The notes below the pieces were generated by a model. It worked only from the letters and a program-made list of their open reading frames with translations, was not told the DNA's origin and made no database searches. DNA of 64,000 bases, taken from positions 1-64,000 of the forward strand of contig OY781040.1 in assembly GCA_963676095.1 (NCBI GenBank). The letters run 5' to 3'. Within the stretch, counting starts at the first letter, position 1. Each line of letters starts with the position of its first letter. The translations under genes were made by a program, and so were the position numbers. This DNA is from G963676095 sp963676095. GTDB taxonomy: Bacteria; Bacteroidota; Bacteroidia; Bacteroidales; Prolixibacteraceae. Below are positions 58,753-64,000 of the stretch, piece by piece.

Positions 58753-61700
58753 CTAGAACATCAGATTCACACCGATTACGGCTTGTTTCATTGACGGATA
58801 ATCCATCCCGCTCACTTCCGGATCAAATCCTTTATAAGAGGTAAACGTGAAATAATTCTCTAAACTTCCGTAGATCCGGAACCGTTCAAGGAACAGTCTT
58901 TTACTGATATCATCAGGCAAAGTATATCCTATTTGAATATTCCGGATTTTTAAGTAGGATTTATTTTCCAAATAAAAATCAGAAGCCTGTGTGTTTCTGG
59001 TATCTGAGTATTGAAGCAGGCGCGGATAAGTTGCATCGGTGCGCCCTTCGTACCAGCGTCCGTCAATAACTTCCTTGTTCAACTGATAACCGTAGCGGAC
59101 TGTTGGCGTATTGTATTGGGCTCCTTGCCAGTAAACTTTAACCCCGGTAACTCCTTGCAACAGCACGGACAGATCAAAGCCTTTATATCCCAGAGAAGTA
59201 TTTAATCCAAACAAAAATTTAGGATTATTCCCCTCACTTACCACTTGCCTGTCATCACTATTAATAATGCCGTCTTCTGTAACATCCTTGTACAGCAAGT
59301 CGCCTTTTTCGGGAACTCCGTAAGCAGCAAACGCATTGGCATTTTTTTCAAGCATGTTTTGTACAACCGCCAGGTCTTCACCTGTCTGAATGATCCGGTC
59401 TACCCGCAACATATATTGAGAATTAATCGCATATCCTTCCCTGATATAATTCACGCCATCAAGAGAGTAATCATCTCCCTTAAATTTATCGACCTTATTT
59501 TTTACATAGGTGAGATTTCCATTGATACTATAGTTAAAGCTTCCTTTTTTATCCTGCCAGCCCAACGTTATTTCAATACCTTTATTGGTCACGCTCGCTG
59601 CATTCTGTGTGGGAAGGGAAGATGTTCCGTGTACTGATGGGGCAGGTAAATCAATAAGTATATCCTTCGTATGTTTTTTGAAGCCATCGATTGTTCCGGT
59701 CAGCCGGTTATTCAAGATCCCAAAATCAATACCGATATTTGTAATATAGGTTGTTTCCCAGGTAAGATTTGCATTTGCAAGCGCAGTCTGGGCCAAACCC
59801 ACAACCATGGCATCTCCCCATGAATAATTAGATTGTGCAAACACAGATTGTGCATCGTAATTGTGCTCGTTAGGATTACTGCCAACCGAATTATTTCCAA
59901 GAGAACCATATGACCCCCTGAGTTTTAAACTGCTCAACCAATAGCCGGTCAATGGCTGCATAAATTTTTCCTGATCAATCCTCCAGGCAACAGAAGCTGA
60001 AGGGAAATAGCCCCAACGGTTTCCTTTCAGAAAACGGGAAGACGCATCTGCCCTAAGATTTAATTCCAATAAATATTTATCTGCCCATCTCATATTCAGA
60101 CGTCCGAAATAGGAATGCATAGCCCAATCTGTTGCTGATCCGCTGGCTGTTGCGTCACCCGTTGCTGCGTCCAGGGCTGTTAAATTTGAATCAATTAAAT
60201 CATATTTTGTGGTTGAAAAATTCTTACTCAGATATTGTTCTGAACTGGTACCGGCCATGATCCCAAAATTCAATTGATTATCAAAAAATTTGTTCTCATA
60301 CCGGCTAACCATGTCCCAAAAGTTCCTGATAATCTTGCTATCCTTATTGGTAACATATGTTTTTCCTGTTCCCGTAACTGTAATTGTATTGGTAAGGAAA
60401 TTCCAGAGGTCAATAAATACTGGCGTTTTTTCCAATTGTTCGTCTGTAAAATCATAATTATAAGAGCCCGTCAGGGAGAATCCCTTAAATGGGTTCAGCG
60501 TTCCATAAAAACGTGTCCGGATATTATGTTTTTCATAATTTCCTGTAACCGAATTCAACGAGCGAAGAGGATTGTTGCTGCTGGCTTGCGGATCGTCTTC
60601 CGAGTTATTTACTCCTCCGTACCGTCCATCCGGAGCCCGAAATAGCATTCCCGGAGTAGTTGCTGAAGCATACGTAAATACAGACTTAACATTATCCGTT
60701 CCTACATCCAGATCTGAAAAATAGCCATTAATATTGGCACCAAGTTTCAGCCAGGGCCGAACTTCCCCTTCAATATTAAAACGGCTACTATATTTTTTTT
60801 GTCCTGAATTCTCCATCACGCCAGGATTATCCAGATAACCAAACGAAGAATAAAAACGGATTTTATCACTTCCCCCGCTCATGGAAATAACATGGTTCGT
60901 CGAGACTGACTGTTTGAAAGTGGCATCAATCCAGTCTGTATTTGGATAAAGTAACGGATCTGTTCCATTCCTCCAGGCATCGATCATTTCCTGGGAAAAT
61001 AATGTAGCCAGACTGGAATTTGAATATCCTTCATTCATATATTCCATGTAATCGGCATAATCAGAAACGGGAGTTAATGTTTTCCTGATCGATTCAAATG
61101 AAACATACCCGTTATATTCTAACTTAAGGGTCCCCTTTTGTCCTTGTTTGGTCGTGATCAGAATAACGCCATTTGCAGCACGCGAACCATAAATCGCTGA
61201 AGAAGAAGCATCCTTCAACACGGAAATAGATTCAACATCCTGAGGATTTACCGAGTTAATCGGTGCTTCAACCCCGTCAATAATAACTAACGGAGAGGAA
61301 TTATTTAAGGTTCCCTGACCACGGACTAAAATAGTAGCATCATCATTACCCGGACGATTGTTAGCTGAAGTTATCGAAACTCCGGCAGCCATGCCAGACA
61401 GGGCATTAGACAGATTAGTGATAGGACGGCTTTCCGTTAATTCATTAATATTAACAGAGGACACTGACCCTGATAGATTTACTTTCTTTTGTATCCCATA
61501 GCCAACGGCCACGACTTCTTCCAGCCCGATGGTTTCCTCCCTCAGCACAATATTTATTACGCTCCGTCCCAAGACAGGTTGCACCTGTGATTTCATTCCG
61601 ACAAAAGAAAAAAGCAGGTTAGCGTCCTTTTGAATATCTTTTATTGAATATCTTCCTTCGGCATCCGTAATTGTCCCAATGGTAGTTCCTTCAACAATGA

Positions 61701-62157
61701 CCGACACTCCGGGAACCGGAGCTCCGGATGAATCGGTCACTCTTCCTGAAACAGATAAACGTTGTTGCTGATTATACAACGTCAGAGATGAAGTAGTCAA
61801 TGCAATTTGCCTGTCTTTTATCCGATAGATAATATCCTTTCCCCTGAATATCTCATCCAGGATCTCCTGAACTAATTTATTCTTCGACTCAATGGAAACT
61901 TTCTTATTAACATCAACAACTGTTGCATCATAAATGAAATAATAATCAGACTGATCTTCAATTTGCTTTAAAACATCTTTAATGGAAGCATTTCTTAAAT
62001 CCAGGCTCAACTTTGTATTTTGAGAATATGTATTCATTGCAAATACCTGAGAGATACCCAGCATAATAAAAAATAAGGTTGCTTTCATAATTCGAAAAAA
62101 TTTTGATAGCCGATAAGAGTTGATCGGGCATATCCGTAAATGATTGCTTTTTTTCAT
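58753..62157 (-). CDS. SusC/RagA-family TonB-dependent outer membrane transporter (locus 3)
   Basis: 1134 residues. Signal region (K-A-T-L-F-F-I-M-L-G-I-S-Q-V-F-A), STN domain (about 48-120), carboxypeptidase-regulatory-like domain (about 133-210: S-G-R-V-T-D-S-S-G-A-P-V-P-G-V-S), V-V-A-V-G-Y-G-I-Q-K-K signature (about 217), plug with I-S-V-L-K-D-A-S-S-S-A-I-Y-G-S-R-A-A-N-G-V, and a barrel ending in V-N-L-M-F. Its N-terminal part closely resembles SusC of locus 1 (N-T-Y-S-Q-N-T-x-L-S-L), so these two are nearer relatives than locus 2. Regulated by the FecR/ECF pair upstream. Confidence 0.95.
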   Translation of the reverse strand: MKKSNHLRICPINSYRLSKFFRIMKATLFFIMLGISQVFAMNTYSQNTKLSLDLRNASIKDVLKQIEDQSDYYFIYDATVVDVNKKVSIESKNKLVQEILDEIFRGKDIIYRIKDRQIALTTSSLTLYNQQQRLSVSGRVTDSSGAPVPGVSVIVEGTTIGTITDAEGRYSIKDIQKDANLLFSFVGMKSQVQPVLGRSVINIVLREETIGLEEVVAVGYGIQKKVNLSGSVSSVNINELTESRPITNLSNALSGMAAGVSITSANNRPGNDDATILVRGQGTLNNSSPLVIIDGVEAPINSVNPQDVESISVLKDASSSAIYGSRAANGVILITTKQGQKGTLKLEYNGYVSFESIRKTLTPVSDYADYMEYMNEGYSNSSLATLFSQEMIDAWRNGTDPLLYPNTDWIDATFKQSVSTNHVISMSGGSDKIRFYSSFGYLDNPGVMENSGQKKYSSRFNIEGEVRPWLKLGANINGYFSDLDVGTDNVKSVFTYASATTPGMLFRAPDGRYGGVNNSEDDPQASSNNPLRSLNSVTGNYEKHNIRTRFYGTLNPFKGFSLTGSYNYDFTDEQLEKTPVFIDLWNFLTNTITVTGTGKTYVTNKDSKIIRNFWDMVSRYENKFFDNQLNFGIMAGTSSEQYLSKNFSTTKYDLIDSNLTALDAATGDATASGSATDWAMHSYFGRLNMRWADKYLLELNLRADASSRFLKGNRWGYFPSASVAWRIDQEKFMQPLTGYWLSSLKLRGSYGSLGNNSVGSNPNEHNYDAQSVFAQSNYSWGDAMVVGLAQTALANANLTWETTYITNIGIDFGILNNRLTGTIDGFKKHTKDILIDLPAPSVHGTSSLPTQNAASVTNKGIEITLGWQDKKGSFNYSINGNLTYVKNKVDKFKGDDYSLDGVNYIREGYAINSQYMLRVDRIIQTGEDLAVVQNMLEKNANAFAAYGVPEKGDLLYKDVTEDGIINSDDRQVVSEGNNPKFLFGLNTSLGYKGFDLSVLLQGVTGVKVYWQGAQYNTPTVRYGYQLNKEVIDGRWYEGRTDATYPRLLQYSDTRNTQASDFYLENKSYLKIRNIQIGYTLPDDISKRLFLERFRIYGSLENYFTFTSYKGFDPEVSGMDYPSMKQAVIGVNLMF

Positions 62158-62170
62158 ACATTTGTTTTGA

Positions 62171-62270
62171 TTTGGATTGGACGATTCAAATTACTTTATG
62201 CTCAAGTTTGCGAGACGAGGAGCATATTCAATTTAGTAGTAAAAGGGGATGTTAGCGCATCTCCTTTTTT
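62171..62270 (+). ncRNA. Candidate cis-antisense small RNA in the susC leader (locus 3)
   Basis: Plus strand, opposite susC: TACATTTG (62157-62164) is a perfect -7-type box over the susC start. A hairpin TATGCTC/GAGCATA (62197-62203 with 62220-62226) follows. Then comes the terminator hairpin AAAAGGGGATG (62241-62251) with CATCTCCTTTT (62258-62268), ending in T6. The best of the three examples; about 100 nt. The 5' end is estimated. Confidence 0.55.
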
Positions 62271-62322
62271 AGTCTTGGTTCTCTAAATTATCATAGGCAA
62301 CAGGTTTAGTTAAATTTCTCAA

Positions 62323-63321
62323 TTAGTACAATATTACTTTCATTTTTCCACTGGAAGGACTCTCTTCCATTTTATAGGAAAACTGACACGAAAACTGGAT
62401 ATAATCCAAGATTTGTTTTAGCGTTTCATTCCTGAATTTTGCAGTTAACAACGATTTATTAACAGTTGGATTACTGATCACAAATTTCACATCAAACTTC
62501 CGTTCCAGTTTTTTTATGACCTCAGCTATTGGCGTATCACCGAATACCAATTCTCCATTTCTCCAGAAAGTGTAACCTTCAGTCCTGTTTCCGGTAATCC
62601 TGACATCGCCTGATCCTTTGTAATATTCGGCCATTTCTCCGGGAACTAACTTGTATCTGAATGCTTTCTTTTTTGAATCCAGTAATTCCACGCTGCCTGC
62701 CTCCAGAAAGACTTTAACCGACGGATCATCGGGATACGCACTGACATCAAAATGAGTTCCAAGTACCTTGACTAATAAATCGCCGCTTGAAACGATAAGC
62801 GGAAGCTTTTTGTTCTTTTTAACCTCCAGATATGCCTGTCCGCTCAATGACAAATCACGGTTATTTACCGAGTAACTGGAGTTATAGGTAAGGGTGGTTC
62901 CTGAATTCAGCCAGACAACAGTGCTGTCGGGAAGGACAACCTTCGAAATCTGACCACGATCGGCAACAATCGAGGTATTGTGCATCTGTTCTTCCAGGCT
63001 GAAAGAATCCCGGCTTCCCAGGTAATACATCAGGGAAGAAAGTCCGGCCAGCAGAAGAAGGACTGCTGCATATTTCAGATAATTACGCAGTTTCAATACC
63101 GGCCCCAAACGTCTGATCCTTATTTTCAGATCCGCCAGTGAACGGTCAATTTCCTCATCAGGCATTTCTTTTAAGGAAGACATTAAGGCCCAGGAAATTT
63201 TCGCCTTCCTGAAAATCTTCTTCTGTCTCGGGTCGCTGTTGATCTCAGAAATAATTTCTTTTTTTTCTTCAGGACCAAGATTTCCTGTTACCAGGTTTGA
63301 GATGTTTTCCGGATACTCCAT
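62323..63321 (-). CDS. FecR-family anti-sigma factor (locus 3)
   Basis: 332 residues. Cytoplasmic helical part (1-80), membrane helix about 84-104 (A-A-V-L-L-L-L-A-G-L-S-S-L-M-Y-Y-L), FecR domain (about 125-215: V-V-L-P-D-S-T-V-V-W-L-N-S-G-T-T, L-E-V-K-K-N-K-K-L-P-L) and a C-terminal DUF4974 domain (about 250-320: F-W-R-N-G-E-L-V-F, L-K-Q-I-L-D-Y-I-Q-F-S). It should control the sigma factor encoded about 100 nt upstream and receive the signal from SusC. Confidence 0.92.
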   Translation of the reverse strand: MEYPENISNLVTGNLGPEEKKEIISEINSDPRQKKIFRKAKISWALMSSLKEMPDEEIDRSLADLKIRIRRLGPVLKLRNYLKYAAVLLLLAGLSSLMYYLGSRDSFSLEEQMHNTSIVADRGQISKVVLPDSTVVWLNSGTTLTYNSSYSVNNRDLSLSGQAYLEVKKNKKLPLIVSSGDLLVKVLGTHFDVSAYPDDPSVKVFLEAGSVELLDSKKKAFRYKLVPGEMAEYYKGSGDVRITGNRTEGYTFWRNGELVFGDTPIAEVIKKLERKFDVKFVISNPTVNKSLLTAKFRNETLKQILDYIQFSCQFSYKMEESPSSGKMKVILY

Positions 63322-63418
63322 AAATGCTTTCTGTTAGGTTAATGCACGAAATGTTTTTTACCCCCCCACCGTACCGTCATTTTTTTTATTATACGCCGGA
63401 AACAAAAAATGCCAATAG

Positions 63419-64000
63419 TCAGGAGACAAAAAGATAAGCGACAAAAGGAAGATAGTCTTTTAACGCTTTTCTAAACAATTTGAGCCCTTTGCTGATATGC
63501 TTTTCAACAACTTTAACGGATATGTTTAGGTCTTCAGCTATTTCTTTATTTTTCTTGAGCTGGAACCTGCTCAGCAAAAAAACTTTCCGGCACTGGGGAG
63601 GTAGTTCTTCCAATGTTTTATTGATAATCCGCTCAATCTCATCAAACATATAGGATGACGAGTCAAATAAACTTAACGCCTCAAGATTAAGTTGCAGCTC
63701 TGAATCATCGATAGTAGCATTCACAAAAAACCGCTGTTTATAACGTTCGTCCCGTAATCTGTACAAACAATTATTCCTGGCCACCGTGAAAAGATAGGCC
63801 CCAAGATTTGTATCTGCATGCAGGTCGTTCCTTTTATTCCACAACGTCAGAAAAGTGTCCTGAACAATATTCTCAGCCAAATCATGAAAAGGAATAAATT
63901 CAAAAATAAAGTAATACAACCTCGGATAATATTTCTTATAAACAATGTTGAAGGCAGATTCACTATTGCTTATAATCTCACTAACCAATTGTATTTCATC
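63419..64000 (-). CDS. ECF RNA polymerase sigma factor (locus 3), cut by the right edge
   Basis: At least 190 residues seen. Region 2 (E-S-A-F-N-I-V-Y-K-K-Y-Y-P-R-L-Y-Y-F...A-E-N-I-V-Q-D-T-F-L-T-L-W) and region 4 (L-P-P-Q-C-R-K-V-F-L-L-S-R-F-Q-L-K-K-N-K-E-I-A-E-D-L-N-I-S). A TTG at 63988 could start it, but the frame stays open to the window edge and reads D-E-I-Q-L before V-S-E-I, the usual beginning of this family. The true start is therefore probably beyond 64000. Leads locus 3. Confidence 0.9.
   Translation of the reverse strand, partial: DEIQLVSEIISNSESAFNIVYKKYYPRLYYFIFEFIPFHDLAENIVQDTFLTLWNKRNDLHADTNLGAYLFTVARNNCLYRLRDERYKQRFFVNATIDDSELQLNLEALSLFDSSSYMFDEIERIINKTLEELPPQCRKVFLLSRFQLKKNKEIAEDLNISVKVVEKHISKGLKLFRKALKDYLPFVAYLFVS

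Noticed and set aside
1..64000. CRISPR arrays, rRNA genes, complete insertion sequences
   Set aside because: Looked for short regularly spaced repeats, rRNA signatures and transposase genes; none seen.

Overview
The window comes from a Bacteroidota (Bacteroidales-like) chromosome. Evidence: three SusC/SusD outer-membrane uptake loci, each led by an ECF sigma factor and a FecR-type anti-sigma factor; lipoprotein signals with acidic residues just after the cysteine; promoters of the TTG/TTTG - about 19 nt - TAnnTTTG type; and a Bacteroidota-type QueA and DUF2027-Smr protein.

Region 1 (1-23.4 kb) is the structural half of a short-tailed (podovirus-like) prophage, visibly more G/C-rich than the rest. 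It carries terminase large subunit, portal, scaffold, major capsid candidate, two small internal-virion/ejection candidates, a terminase-small-like HTH protein, a tail nozzle/stabilisation-type protein, and two giant 'polyvalent' proteins thought to be injected with phage DNA (JAB peptidase, LPD3/PBECR-like, ADP-ribosyltransferase, pyrophosphatase-like and kinase-like domains). No integrase, lysis or long-tail gene is visible, so the element continues past the left edge. It stops beside the 3' end of tRNA-Leu(GAG), a plausible attachment site. Transcription diverges at about 2.6 kb and 19.7 kb, and both gaps contain a near-identical 17-bp operator-like sequence. One giant gene is broken by a frameshift at a C6 run just before its stop. 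A 44-codon gene is overprinted on the tail of the other giant gene.

Region 2 (23.9-40.4 kb) is an ECF sigma/FecR-controlled SusC-SusD locus without any recognisable carbohydrate-active enzyme. It is followed by a surface lipoprotein, a DUF4369 lipoprotein, and a tandemly duplicated two-gene module: a DUF6057 membrane protein plus a beta-propeller lipoprotein with one CxxCH haem-binding motif. A chorismatase/RidA-like protein closes the run. This module is the best candidate here for an undescribed system.

Region 3 (40.4-43.3 kb) holds a decayed DUF4160 gene with DUF2442, a DUF2027-Smr protein, and queA.

Region 4 (43.3-54.1 kb, minus strand) is a polysaccharide utilisation locus with GH5, GH2, SusD, SusC, FecR and ECF sigma, plus a small MITE-like element. 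Region 5 (54.7-64 kb, minus strand) is a second such locus with a heparinase II/III-like lyase, SusD, SusC, FecR and an ECF sigma gene cut by the window edge.

In all three sigma/anti-sigma/SusC loci the gap between anti-sigma gene and susC holds two hairpins. The hairpin nearer the anti-sigma gene is followed by a T-run on the strand opposite susC. This is the layout expected for a cis-antisense small RNA that represses susC, like DonS of Bacteroides fragilis.
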